Below, piece by piece: positions 51,072 through 60,233 of a stretch of DNA of 64,000 nt; within the stretch, counting starts at the first letter, position 1, and every line of letters begins with the position of its first letter. The notes beneath the pieces were generated by a model, which was not told the DNA's origin, did no database searches, and was given only the letters and a program-made list of their open reading frames with translations. The DNA is from Spirosoma sp. (lineage in GTDB: Bacteria; Bacteroidota; Bacteroidia; Cytophagales; Spirosomataceae), in assembly GCF_026391055.1 (NCBI RefSeq), contig NZ_JAPLET010000029.1, positions 62,001 through 126,000 on the forward strand, read 5' to 3'. The translations under genes were made by a program, and so were the position numbers.

Positions 51072-52508
51072 CTAATCTACCGTACTCAGTTTCACCGTAT
51101 TTGTCCGGCGGGCCTGAGTAAGGGGCATACTGAGCGTATTGATGAAAATATCGCCCGATTCCAGCTGGCCCTGACCAACGAGTGTTTGTTTGATACCTTC
51201 TACCGTCTGGTCGATGGTTAAGTTTAGATCTGGCTCGTAAGGTATTACCTGAACGCCCCAATAAAGTCCCAGTGTATTTCGCAGTTGGGCGTCATTGGAG
51301 AATACGAACAGATCGGCTTTGGGGCGGTGGTGCGACAGCCGTACCGCTGTGTAGCCGGAGTTGGTAATGCCAATAATGGCTTTTGCTTTCGTATCACGCG
51401 CCAGTCGGCAGGCACTCATCACCACGTTGTCGTTGATGACGTTCTCGCTTGGCTGCTCATTTACCTGGGCATGGTAGCGATAGTAAATTTTATCGGTCGA
51501 TTGCTCAACCTGCCGAATGGTGTTGGCCATGCTCTCAACCGCCAGAACCGGGTATTTACCCGACGCAGTTTCTGCACTCAGCATAACAGCATCTGCGCCA
51601 TCCATTACTGAGTTGGCAATGTCATTGACTTCCGCGCGCGTAGGACGTGGGGCATCGATCATGCTTTCCAGCATCTGCGTAGCCACAATAACCGGCTTGG
51701 CGGCCCGATTGCACTTCTCAACGAGCATCTTCTGAATCATCGGTACCTCTTCGGCCGGCAACTCAACGCCGAGGTCACCGCGGGCTACCATCAGGCCGTC
51801 TGTAGCGGCAATGATTTCGTCGATATTCTGAATAGCTTCGGGCTTTTCAATTTTCGCAATAACGCGACTTTTCTTGCCTTTTGACTTAATGTATTCCTTG
51901 ATTTCGAGGATTTCGGACGCTTCCCGAACAAACGAAAGGGCAATCCATTCGGCATCGTGCTCCAGGCCAAACTCCAGATCAGCCCAGTCTTTTTCGGTAA
52001 CGGCGGGCATCGATACTTTTGTGTTAGGCAGGTTTACGCCTTTTTTTGACTTCATAGAGCCACCGTAAACGACTTCCGTAACGACATCGGTACCTTCTTT
52101 GCGGAGAACGCGCACTTCTAATTTGCCGTCGTCCATCAGAATCCGTTCGCCGGGGTGTACATCGCGGTACATGTTTTTGTACGGGGTACTAACACGCTCG
52201 GCGGTACCAATAATGTCGTCGTTAGTGAAGATAAGTTCCTGACCGGCAACGATCGTGACCCCATCTTTATTTTCAACATTACCAATGCGGATCTTTGGCC
52301 CCTGCAAATCCTGTAATATGCACAGGTGGAGGTTATGTTCTGCATTTAGCTCGCGGATGCGGGTAAGCCGCATCAGGTGATCTTCGTGGGTGCCGTGGGA
52401 GAAATTGAGCCGGAAAACGTTTACACCAGCTTTGGCGAGTGCCAGCAACTGCTCTTTCGTTTCGGAAGCCGGACCAATAGTGGCCACAATCTTGGTTTTC
52501 TTTGACAT
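51072..52508 (-). CDS. pyk: Pyruvate kinase
   Basis: This 478-residue enzyme makes pyruvate and ATP from phosphoenolpyruvate. MSKKTKIVATIGPAS at the start (ATG at 52,508), RLNFSHGTHEDH near 33, the catalytic IAKIEKPEAIQNIDEI near 215, MVARGDLGVELP near 240 and MLSAETASGKYPV near 310 are all present. The C-terminal regulatory domain is complete but short. It is transcribed toward the DUF5606 gene. Confidence 0.98.
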   Translation of the reverse strand: MSKKTKIVATIGPASETKEQLLALAKAGVNVFRLNFSHGTHEDHLMRLTRIRELNAEHNLHLCILQDLQGPKIRIGNVENKDGVTIVAGQELIFTNDDIIGTAERVSTPYKNMYRDVHPGERILMDDGKLEVRVLRKEGTDVVTEVVYGGSMKSKKGVNLPNTKVSMPAVTEKDWADLEFGLEHDAEWIALSFVREASEILEIKEYIKSKGKKSRVIAKIEKPEAIQNIDEIIAATDGLMVARGDLGVELPAEEVPMIQKMLVEKCNRAAKPVIVATQMLESMIDAPRPTRAEVNDIANSVMDGADAVMLSAETASGKYPVLAVESMANTIRQVEQSTDKIYYRYHAQVNEQPSENVINDNVVMSACRLARDTKAKAIIGITNSGYTAVRLSHHRPKADLFVFSNDAQLRNTLGLYWGVQVIPYEPDLNLTIDQTVEGIKQTLVGQGQLESGDIFINTLSMPLTQARRTNTVKLSTVD

Positions 52509-52614
52509 GGGACGGGAAAATTGGGCAAAATCGGCCAGAAGCCGGTGCAAAAATAACCGTATGGGCTGATAAACGGTGGTATTTACTGAAATTTTACAGT
52601 AAGAGTAGACGAAC

Positions 52615-55149
52615 TCATAAACAATCCACGTCGGCTACGATACTTACCTGCCGCAATCCTTTATCGGTGAGGATGTCGTTGATGCGATCCTGAATGTACG
52701 TTTTCACCGCTTTTATGTTTACTTTATCACGTTCGATCTTGATCAGGATGTCAAACAGGAACTGGTTTCGGATACGCTCGACCAGCGGTTCTTCGGGGCC
52801 CAGTACCCGGCTGCTTCCCAGCGCGTCGATTAGTTCGGCGGCCAGTCGTTCGGCGGCCTGGTGACTAATGGCCCGGTCGGTGTGGCGAACGGTTAGCTTG
52901 ATGAGCCGCGAAAAAGGCGGGTAATTAAAATCCTGCCGTTCCTGAAGTTCTTCGGTATATAACCCTTTGTAGTCGTTGTCGATAACTTTTTGCAGAATCG
53001 GCTGCTGTGGATTGCTGGTCTGAATCAACACCGTTCCCTGACGACCCGCCCGCCGACCCGCCCGGCCACTTACTTGGGTAATCATCTGAAACGCCCGTTC
53101 GGTAGCGCGGAAATCAGGAAAATGGATAAGCCGGTCGGCGTCGAAAATGCCAACCAGACTAACATTGTCGAAGTCCAGCCCTTTGGTAATCATCTGGGTA
53201 CCTACCAGAATATCGACCTGCCCGCCCTCAAATTCCTGAATGATCTGCTGATAGGCGTTTTTAGCGCGGGTGGTGTCCAAATCCATGCGCAGCACCCGCG
53301 ACTGCGGAAAGAAAATCTGGAGTTGGTCTTCCAGCTTCTCTGTACCAAAGCCGATGGTCTTCACCTTGGTAGACCCGCAGGTGGGGCACATACGCGGTAC
53401 CCCTTCTTTATGGCCGCAATAGTGACACCGCAACTCGGCATCGCGCTGGTGATACGTTAAGCTGACGGCACAGTTGGGACACTCGGCGGTCCAGTCGCAG
53501 TCTTCGCATTGCATGTAGGGCGAATACCCCCGGCGGTTCTGGAACAGAATGCTTTGTTCTTTGCGCTCCATGTTGGCTTCCAGTGCGCCCAGCAATACCG
53601 ATGAGAACTCATTTCTCAGCGTCTTCTGCTTTTTCTCCTGCTGCATGTTCACCAGCATGATGTTGGGCAGGGTAGCCTCACCAAAGCGTTGAAATAATTC
53701 TACCAGCCCGTAACGGCCCTGCTTGGCCTGGTAGTACGTTTCGAGTGAGGGCGTGGCCGAACCCAGCAGCACCTTAGCCTGCTGCCAGTGCGCCAGCATA
53801 ATGGCTACATCGCGGGCGTGGTAGCGCGGAGCCGGGTCATGTTGTTTATAACTGGTTTCGTGTTCTTCATCTACAATAATGAGCCCAAGATTATCGAATG
53901 GTAAAAACACCGCCGAGCGCACACCCACTACAAACTGATACTGACCGGAAACAACGCCTTTCCAAACCTCCACGCGTTCGTTATCCGAAAATTTGGAGTG
54001 ATAAATTCCCATTTTATCCCCGAATACTCGTTGCAGGCGTACAACGATCTGGGTGGTAAGGGCAATTTCGGGGAGGAGATAGAGTACCTGAGAGCCGCTG
54101 CCGAGTGCCTGCTGAATCAGGTCGATGTAAACTTCAGTCTTACCGCTGCCGGTGATGCCGTGCAGAAGAACAACGTTATGCTGGTCGAACTGCGCCATGA
54201 TCTGATTCGAAGCCGTCCGCTGGGCATCGGTTAGCTTAATTTCAGTTTGTAAACCATCGGGTGAACCATTGTCCGAAAAGCGAGGCTGGATAACATCGAA
54301 CGTTTCGAAAACCTGATTTTTGAGCAGCGTGGCCAGCGACGATTGCGATAGCTCATCGTCCTGGTTTAGAATGGTTTTATCAAGCCCTTTTTCATTCAAG
54401 GCTGGTGTGCGCTGCAAGGGAACATGGCTCAGGTACCGCATAACAACCTCCTGCTGTTTGGGCAGTTTTTCGAGCCGTTGCAGTAAAACAAGAAGTTGTT
54501 CGCGCTCTTCGTAGGTCCGGTGAAGACGGATCTTTCGAACCATTTTAGGCGTGTATTTTTCCCGGACTTCTTCAAATACGATAATCGCCTTTTTCTCGAC
54601 CAGCGATTTAATCAGGGCCGCTACATTAACCCCGTCGCCGGCTAAACGCCCTACTTCATCGTACGATAGAGCCGGATGTTTTTTGAGTTCGGTAAGCAGG
54701 GTTTCTTCAAATTCAGTGAGCAGTTCAGGGTAGCTGAAATCGGGATTGAACTGCACTTTGGACTGACTGGAAATCTTTAATCCTGATGGAAGGGCTACAT
54801 TCATGACCTCGCCGATACAGCACATGTAATAGTCTGCAATCCACCTAAAAAGTTCTAACTGGTAGCTTGTAGTTAAAGGGTACTCGTCCAGGGTTTCATT
54901 GATGTAACGTGCCTGATAGCCGGTTGGGGGAGTGTTATGCAGCCTTGCCACGATAGCAGTAAAGACTCTGCCGTTTTTTTTGCCGAATGGCACTATAACT
55001 CTGGCACCGATTTTTAGCACTTCCGCCATGCCTCTTGGTACCCGGTAGGTGAATAATTTAGGTACGGGAATGGGTAAGATCAAATCGGCGAAGAATGTTA
55101 CTTCATCACTATCAAATGATGAAAATAACGTAGTAGCTTGGTTTTCCAC
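52615..55149 (-). CDS. priA: Primosomal protein N' (replication restart helicase)
   Basis: This 844-residue helicase restarts collapsed forks. An N-terminal DNA-binding part (residues 20-110) is followed by GITGSGKT (331-338), VDEEHETSYKQ (426), GSATPSLETY (about 463) and four CxxC pairs between 548 and 592 (CEDC, CPNC, CHYC, CPTC), which bind zinc. The C-terminal helicase motifs (GTEKLEDQL, GTQMITKGLDF, QVSGRAGR) are intact. It is divergent from ypdA. Confidence 0.97.
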   Translation of the reverse strand: MENQATTLFSSFDSDEVTFFADLILPIPVPKLFTYRVPRGMAEVLKIGARVIVPFGKKNGRVFTAIVARLHNTPPTGYQARYINETLDEYPLTTSYQLELFRWIADYYMCCIGEVMNVALPSGLKISSQSKVQFNPDFSYPELLTEFEETLLTELKKHPALSYDEVGRLAGDGVNVAALIKSLVEKKAIIVFEEVREKYTPKMVRKIRLHRTYEEREQLLVLLQRLEKLPKQQEVVMRYLSHVPLQRTPALNEKGLDKTILNQDDELSQSSLATLLKNQVFETFDVIQPRFSDNGSPDGLQTEIKLTDAQRTASNQIMAQFDQHNVVLLHGITGSGKTEVYIDLIQQALGSGSQVLYLLPEIALTTQIVVRLQRVFGDKMGIYHSKFSDNERVEVWKGVVSGQYQFVVGVRSAVFLPFDNLGLIIVDEEHETSYKQHDPAPRYHARDVAIMLAHWQQAKVLLGSATPSLETYYQAKQGRYGLVELFQRFGEATLPNIMLVNMQQEKKQKTLRNEFSSVLLGALEANMERKEQSILFQNRRGYSPYMQCEDCDWTAECPNCAVSLTYHQRDAELRCHYCGHKEGVPRMCPTCGSTKVKTIGFGTEKLEDQLQIFFPQSRVLRMDLDTTRAKNAYQQIIQEFEGGQVDILVGTQMITKGLDFDNVSLVGIFDADRLIHFPDFRATERAFQMITQVSGRAGRRAGRQGTVLIQTSNPQQPILQKVIDNDYKGLYTEELQERQDFNYPPFSRLIKLTVRHTDRAISHQAAERLAAELIDALGSSRVLGPEEPLVERIRNQFLFDILIKIERDKVNIKAVKTYIQDRINDILTDKGLRQVSIVADVDCL

Positions 55150-55189
55150 AATCTAGTCAGGTCGTTCAGTAAAGATACACAGAAAACCT

Positions 55190-55284
55190 CCAGCCAGTGC
55201 CCCTGGAAATAAAACGAACCAGGGGCGATCTCCGCAAAAATTGCTGGTAAAAAGTCCTCGAAGCGCAACCTTTGAGGACTTTTT
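55190..55284 (+). ncRNA. Structured RNA candidate with terminator between priA and ypdA
   Basis: Reading on the plus strand, an outer stem CCAGC/GCTGG (55,190-55,194 with 55,243-55,247) encloses a perfect 8-bp stem GCCCCTGG/CCAGGGGC (55,199-55,206 with 55,219-55,226). A perfect 11-bp hairpin with a T-run (55,249-55,284) follows directly. A terminator in the gap of two divergent genes has no coding gene to terminate. A small RNA or a leader that attenuates ypdA fits. The family is unknown. The strand call rests on the T-run; the terminator's left A-run would also serve the minus strand. Confidence 0.5.
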
Positions 55285-55346
55285 ACTTGTTAGGTCTGTA
55301 GCTCAGATATATAGTCCAGTAGACAATCGGGCAGACTTATTACGCT

Positions 55347-56351
55347 ATGCAGACATACGACGTCATTATTGTTGGTGGAGGTCCCTGTGGATTAGCGGCT
55401 GGCATCGAAGCGGCTAAAGCGGGACTCAGCCACTTGATTCTGGAAATGGGTAGTTTGACGGAGTCGATCCGTCAGTATCCGCGCCGAATGCGATTTTTCT
55501 CGACGGCGGAAAACATTGAAATAGGTGGGTTGCCGTTTGCCATATCGGACGTGAAAGCCGGTCGTGACGAAGCACTCCAATACTACCGCAAAGCAGCAGC
55601 CTACTATCACCTCAATTTTGAGTTGTTTCAGGAGGTCTGGCAGGTGCAAAAAGAAGGTGAACTTTTTACGGTGACAACCAAAGCCGGTGCTGCCTATCAG
55701 GCCCATAAAGTGATTATGGCAACGGGATACTTTACCCGGCCGCGCTGGCTCAACATACCAGGCGAGAACTTACCCCATGTGTCGCACTATTACGACGAAC
55801 CGTTCAAGTATTCGTTTACCAATGTTGTTCTCATCGGAGGCTCTAATTCGGCGGTTGAAGCGGCTTTGGAGCTATACCGCCACGATGTAAACATCACCAT
55901 TGTTCATCGGGGCGACGATTTCCGGAGTACGGTGAAATACTGGCTTGTGCCCGATGTGAAAAATCGGGTGAAGGAAGGGCGGATAAAGACTGCTTTCAAT
56001 TCGTGCGTGACGCAGGTTGACGAGAAATCGGTAACGATCAATAATCTGAAAACTGGCGAAGAAACGCAATTGCCCGCCGATTTTGTTTTTGTGCTGACGG
56101 GCTATATCCCTGATGCTGAACTATTGCGCCGGTGCGGTATTGAGCTGGATGCAGCCACGCAGGTGCCTGTTTATAATAAAGAAACGTTTGAAACCACTGT
56201 TCCCGGCCTGTATGTCTGCGGCACAGTTATGGCGGGTATTTTTACAGAGAAGGTCTTTATAGAAAATGGCCGGGAACATGCCCAGGCCATCATCGACCAC
56301 ATTGTGGGTCGTGAGGTACACAAGGTAGCCGAGCTTATTCAACGAATTTAG
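55347..56351 (+). CDS. ypdA: YpdA-family flavin disulfide reductase (bacillithiol-disulfide-type)
   Basis: This 334-residue protein has the FAD site VIIVGGGPCGLAAGIEA at residue 6 and the NADPH site VVLIGGSNSAVEAALEL near 160. ATGYFTRP and LTGYIPDAELL belong to the thioredoxin-reductase fold, but the CxxC pair of true thioredoxin reductases is absent. This is the YpdA pattern, known to reduce bacillithiol disulfide in Firmicutes and common in Bacteroidota. The leader holds a structured RNA candidate that ends 62 bases before the ATG. Confidence 0.92.
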   Translation: MQTYDVIIVGGGPCGLAAGIEAAKAGLSHLILEMGSLTESIRQYPRRMRFFSTAENIEIGGLPFAISDVKAGRDEALQYYRKAAAYYHLNFELFQEVWQVQKEGELFTVTTKAGAAYQAHKVIMATGYFTRPRWLNIPGENLPHVSHYYDEPFKYSFTNVVLIGGSNSAVEAALELYRHDVNITIVHRGDDFRSTVKYWLVPDVKNRVKEGRIKTAFNSCVTQVDEKSVTINNLKTGEETQLPADFVFVLTGYIPDAELLRRCGIELDAATQVPVYNKETFETTVPGLYVCGTVMAGIFTEKVFIENGREHAQAIIDHIVGREVHKVAELIQRI

Positions 56352-56363
56352 TAGGTGGCTAGG

Positions 56364-56434
56364 AAGTGGGTGGAGTATGTGAAAGTAAGTAGAGGAAGAA
56401 CTGTCTACCCATTTCACATATTCCACCCACTTCA
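56364..56434. repeat. Intergenic palindrome, G/A-rich family, copy 4
   Basis: Arms of 22 bases (56,364-56,385 and 56,413-56,434, GAAGTGGGTGGAGTATGTG) pair with one mismatch, with weaker pairing further out. It lies between convergent ypdA and LytTR genes, filling nearly the whole gap. Composition and strand bias match copies 1-3. Confidence 0.72.
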
Positions 56435-56450
56435 CTAATCACCTATTCCA

Positions 56451-56840
56451 CTAATTCGTGAGTTTATTCATCTGGAAAAGCCGTTTAGCGGCAAACCAGC
56501 GCCGACGCGATACCGGCAAAACAACGCCCGAACGCAGGTAAACCAGACCACCTTTGTCTGGGTCGTCCCGCTCCATTCGTTCGATGTAGTTTAAGTTGAC
56601 AATACAGTTGCGGTGTAGCCGAACGAACCACTTAGCTGGTAGCTGAGGTACGTAGTACTTCAATGTGCGCGGCATCAGCATACGCTGGCCATCTTTCCAG
56701 TAGAGCCAGCTATAATTGCCGGTGGCTTGTAAATAGATTAAATCCGATACTGGAAAAATGAGTTGCCCCGCTTCCCGGACGTACATTCTGATACCGTCGG
56801 TGGGGATTGGCGTTCTTGCATGGGGAGGATAGGGTACCAT
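56451..56840 (-). CDS. Stand-alone LytTR-type DNA-binding protein
   Basis: This 129-residue protein is only a LytTR domain. DLIYLQATGNYSWLYWKDGQ (residues 36-55), TLKYYVPQLPAKWFVRLHRNCIVNLNYIERM (about 59-90) and VLPVSRRRWFAAK are typical. There is no receiver domain or membrane part, so its signal input must be a partner protein or autoregulation. A 23-bp perfect inverted repeat lies 22 bases upstream of the start. It lies near the metal efflux operon; a functional link is unproven. Confidence 0.9.
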   Translation of the reverse strand: MVPYPPHARTPIPTDGIRMYVREAGQLIFPVSDLIYLQATGNYSWLYWKDGQRMLMPRTLKYYVPQLPAKWFVRLHRNCIVNLNYIERMERDDPDKGGLVYLRSGVVLPVSRRRWFAAKRLFQMNKLTN

Positions 56841-56861
56841 AATTCGCTATTTTTAAAGTTG

Positions 56862-56923
56862 GATTAGATTTGGTCTGTCACAGAAAACAAGGACTTCTTC
56901 TCTGTGACAGACCAAATCTAATC
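56862..56923. repeat. Perfect 23-bp inverted repeat upstream of the LytTR gene
   Basis: The arm starts GATTAGATTTGGTCTGTCAC at 56,862-56,884 and is repeated inverted at 56,901-56,923, with a 16-base loop. It lies between the LytTR gene start (56,840) and the efflux pump stop (57,063). No clear T-run follows on the minus strand. It can be an RNA hairpin at the end of the pump transcript or an operator. Confidence 0.8.
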
Positions 56924-57062
56924 AGTCAGGTAGCTGAAATATGATTTTTGTTGTCAACAACCGTGAATGGTAGCTGAACGGCGATAAAAAGTAAGTGAAT
57001 GAATGAAGCAAAACGGTCTTAGCGCCTACTGTTCAAAAGCAGCTCATAATGCTGATCAGTTT

Positions 57063-60000
57063 TTATTCAACTGTAAACGCATGTGTACCTTGTTTTCGGT
57101 TGAATAGCCGGTAGATGATCGGAAAGATCAGCAGCGTCAGGATCGTTGCGGTAATTAAGCCGCCAATCACTACAATGGCTAGTGGCTTCTGCGTTTCCGA
57201 GCCAATACCCGTTGAGACAGCCGCCGGCAGCAAACCGATAGCTGCCATAAGGGCTGTCATTACTACCGGCCGAACCCGCGATTTAACGCCTTCCCGGATA
57301 GCTTCATCCAGTGGTATTCGGGCCTTACGGTTATTGTTAAAGACCGAAATCAGTATAACGCCGTTCTGCACACAGATGCCAAACAGGGCGATAAAACCTA
57401 CTCCCGCCGAGATTCCGAAATTCATACCGGTAGCATGCAGGGCCAGAATACCGCCAATAAGCGCAAACGGTACGTTAAGCAACACCAGCCCCGCATCTTT
57501 GGCACTTCCGAACAGAATAAACAGAATCACGAAGATGGTCGCCAGGCTGATGGGCACTACCTGGCTGAGTCGGGCGGTGGCCCGAACCTGGTTCTCAAAC
57601 TCACCCGTCCAGTTAATGCCATACCCTTTGGGGAGGTCTTTTATGGCTTCGTTGACCCGTTGCTGTGCTTCGGCAATGGTACTGCCCAGATCACGCTCCC
57701 GCACCGAGAATTTTACTCCAATAAATCGCTTGTTGTTGTCGCGGTATACAAAAGCAGGGCCTGTTATAGCACGCAGGGTAGCAATCTCCCGCAGAGGAAT
57801 TTTATTGCCCCGCAACGTGGGAACCATCAGTCGCATGATGTCATCTTCCGTACGCCGGTAATCTTCGCCATACCGGACCCGAATGTCGAATTTTCGCTCG
57901 CCTTCGTACAGCACAGAAGCCGTTTTACCCCCAATCGCCATCTCGATAACCGATTGCGCATCGGCCGTAGAGACGCCGTATAAAGCCATTTTCCGGTCGT
58001 CGAACAGAACGCTGATTTCGGGCTGGCCGATGTTGCGCAGGATACCAACGTCTTTTACGCCCGGCACATCCCGAATGGCACCAATGACTTTATTCGCCAT
58101 TTTGTCGAGCGTTTCGAGGTCGTCGCCAAAGATCTTGACGGCATTACTGGCGTTCATACCGGCCACAGCTTCGGCCACGTTGTCGATGATGGGCTGCGAG
58201 TAATTGTAGTTGATGCCCTGAAACTGCTTGAGCCGACCGTCCATTTCCTCGATGAGTTCGTCGGTGGTGAGCTTGTGGCCGGGTCGACGTTCGGGCCACT
58301 CGTCTTTTGGCTTCAGGTTAACCTGCATCTGAACGTAATAAAAACCGGATGGGTCCGTACCATCATTGGACCGGCCTGTTTGAGACAGTACCCCATTTAC
58401 TTCCGGAAAGTCCATCAGCTTTTGCCGTAACGTACGGACCATGCCCACCGTTTGGTTGAGTGAACTGCTCATCGGAAGTTTAGCCTCTACCCAGAGTGCG
58501 CCTTCGTTGAGGGTCGGTAAAAACTCCGATCCCAGCAGGGAAGCTGAAAAAAATGTTACTGCCATGAAGCCAATAGCCGCAATAAGGCTGACTTTCCGGT
58601 GAGCAAAGCACCAGGTGAAGCCCGCCATAACAGTCCGGTCGAAGAAGTTGACCAGGGGGTTGTTCTTTTCCCGAACATTCTTTTTCAATAAGATGGAGCA
58701 AAGTACCGGCACCAGCGTCAGGGTGAAGAGCAGCGCACCTAACAAGGCAAACCCGAGCGTCCAGGCTAGGGGTGAAAACATTTTACCCTCTACTTTCTGA
58801 AACGAGAAGATGGGCAGTAGGGCCGTAATGATAATCAGCTTGGAGAAGAAAACGGCTTTGCCCAACTCGCCCCCCGTCTTTTTGATCAGGCCCAGCTTCG
58901 CCATGCGGTTGAACTTGGTCATGCCAACGCGGTGCGCCTGATGATCGAGGGTGACAAATATTCCCTCTACCATCACCACGGCACCATCAACGATAATGCC
59001 GAAATCCACCGCACCCATCGACAGCAGGTTAGCCGACATGCCGCGCAGCTTGAGGCACATAAATGCAAACAGCAACGCCAGCGGAATGATGATGGATACG
59101 ATAACGGTAGTCCGCCAGTCGGCCATGAACAGAAACACGATGACCGTTACCAGAATGATTCCTTCCGTCAGGTTGTGCAGTACGGTACGGGTGCAGAACG
59201 AAATGAGGTTATCGCGGTCGTAAAACGTAACCATCTTCACATCCGACGGTAAAATGCGGGTGTTCAGATCCTCGATTTTGGCTTTTACCCGCTCCAGTAC
59301 CTCGCTTGGGTTCTCGTTTTTTCGCATCACCACGATACCTTCTACCACATCGTCATCTTTATCCAGCCCAACCTGGCCAACGCGCGGCAAGTTCGACTCG
59401 GCGACTTCGGCTACATTCTTGATCAGTACCGGGTTTCCCGACAAATCCTCTACAATCAGGTTTTCTATGTCGGCAATGGAGGTAAGCAGACCAATACCCC
59501 GAACCACATACGCTTGTCCGTTTCGCTCGATCACATCGCCCCCAACGTTGATGTTGCTGCGGGTAACGGCCTGGTAAACCTCCAGTGGGGTAATGTCGTA
59601 TTTGGCCAGTTGCGTAGGGTTTACCCGGATTTCGTAGCTTTTTTCCCGTCCGCCAAAGGCGACCACATCGGCTACACCCGCTACGCTTCGGAGTTGGCGG
59701 TCAATGACCCAGTTGTGGAGGGTAAGCAGTTCGCGGCTGTCGCGGTTGGGCGACTGGAGGGTAAACCGGAAGATTTCGCCGGTGGGGCCATAAGGAGGCT
59801 GCACATCGGGCGATACGCCTTCTGGTAACGAGATCGAACGAAGCTGGTTATTGACCTGCTGCCGGGCAAAGAAGTCCTCTACATCATCCTCGAATATGAT
59901 CTTGATGATACTTAGTCCGAACATAGTAATGGAACGGACGCTGGTTTTGCGCTGTACGGAGTTCATGCCCACTTCGATAGGTACGGTCACAAATCGCTCA

Positions 60001-60191
60001 ATCTCCTCGGCGGAGCGGCCATTCCACTCCGTCACCACAATGATCTGGGTATTGGTTACGTCCGGGAATGCTTCGAGCGGGGTGGTCATGTAGCTGGCAA
60101 TACCGGCTATGATCAACGCGATCGTCATGAAGAAGATGAAAAAGCGGTTTTTCAGCGAAAAACCCACTACGTTACGTATAAAAGCGTTCAT
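57063..60191 (-). CDS. CzcA-type heavy-metal efflux RND transporter
   Basis: This 1042-residue inner-membrane pump has twelve helices and two large periplasmic loops. The metal-class motif in helix 4, DFGIIVDGAVVMVE at residues 396-409, has the two Asp and one Glu of the zinc/cobalt/cadmium class (HME1) and differs from the copper/silver pattern. Periplasmic PPYGPTGEIFRF and the C-terminal ALMAAIGLLPAAVSTG are also typical. With the adaptor and TolC-like genes upstream it forms a tripartite system. Confidence 0.93.
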   Translation of the reverse strand: MNAFIRNVVGFSLKNRFFIFFMTIALIIAGIASYMTTPLEAFPDVTNTQIIVVTEWNGRSAEEIERFVTVPIEVGMNSVQRKTSVRSITMFGLSIIKIIFEDDVEDFFARQQVNNQLRSISLPEGVSPDVQPPYGPTGEIFRFTLQSPNRDSRELLTLHNWVIDRQLRSVAGVADVVAFGGREKSYEIRVNPTQLAKYDITPLEVYQAVTRSNINVGGDVIERNGQAYVVRGIGLLTSIADIENLIVEDLSGNPVLIKNVAEVAESNLPRVGQVGLDKDDDVVEGIVVMRKNENPSEVLERVKAKIEDLNTRILPSDVKMVTFYDRDNLISFCTRTVLHNLTEGIILVTVIVFLFMADWRTTVIVSIIIPLALLFAFMCLKLRGMSANLLSMGAVDFGIIVDGAVVMVEGIFVTLDHQAHRVGMTKFNRMAKLGLIKKTGGELGKAVFFSKLIIITALLPIFSFQKVEGKMFSPLAWTLGFALLGALLFTLTLVPVLCSILLKKNVREKNNPLVNFFDRTVMAGFTWCFAHRKVSLIAAIGFMAVTFFSASLLGSEFLPTLNEGALWVEAKLPMSSSLNQTVGMVRTLRQKLMDFPEVNGVLSQTGRSNDGTDPSGFYYVQMQVNLKPKDEWPERRPGHKLTTDELIEEMDGRLKQFQGINYNYSQPIIDNVAEAVAGMNASNAVKIFGDDLETLDKMANKVIGAIRDVPGVKDVGILRNIGQPEISVLFDDRKMALYGVSTADAQSVIEMAIGGKTASVLYEGERKFDIRVRYGEDYRRTEDDIMRLMVPTLRGNKIPLREIATLRAITGPAFVYRDNNKRFIGVKFSVRERDLGSTIAEAQQRVNEAIKDLPKGYGINWTGEFENQVRATARLSQVVPISLATIFVILFILFGSAKDAGLVLLNVPFALIGGILALHATGMNFGISAGVGFIALFGICVQNGVILISVFNNNRKARIPLDEAIREGVKSRVRPVVMTALMAAIGLLPAAVSTGIGSETQKPLAIVVIGGLITATILTLLIFPIIYRLFNRKQGTHAFTVE

Positions 60192-60233
60192 TGACTAAAT
60201 GGGGGAGTTAGTGGGAGAGATAGAAAAGCGCCG

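Noticed and set aside
56413-56460. Palindrome copies as ordinary terminators
   Set aside because: No T-run follows the stems, one copy lies between divergent genes, and copy 3 is next to a standard terminator.
57115-57861. 248-codon plus-strand open frame
   Set aside because: It is antisense to the efflux pump gene, Ser/Arg/Ile-rich in the manner of shadow frames, and the pump gene is clearly real.
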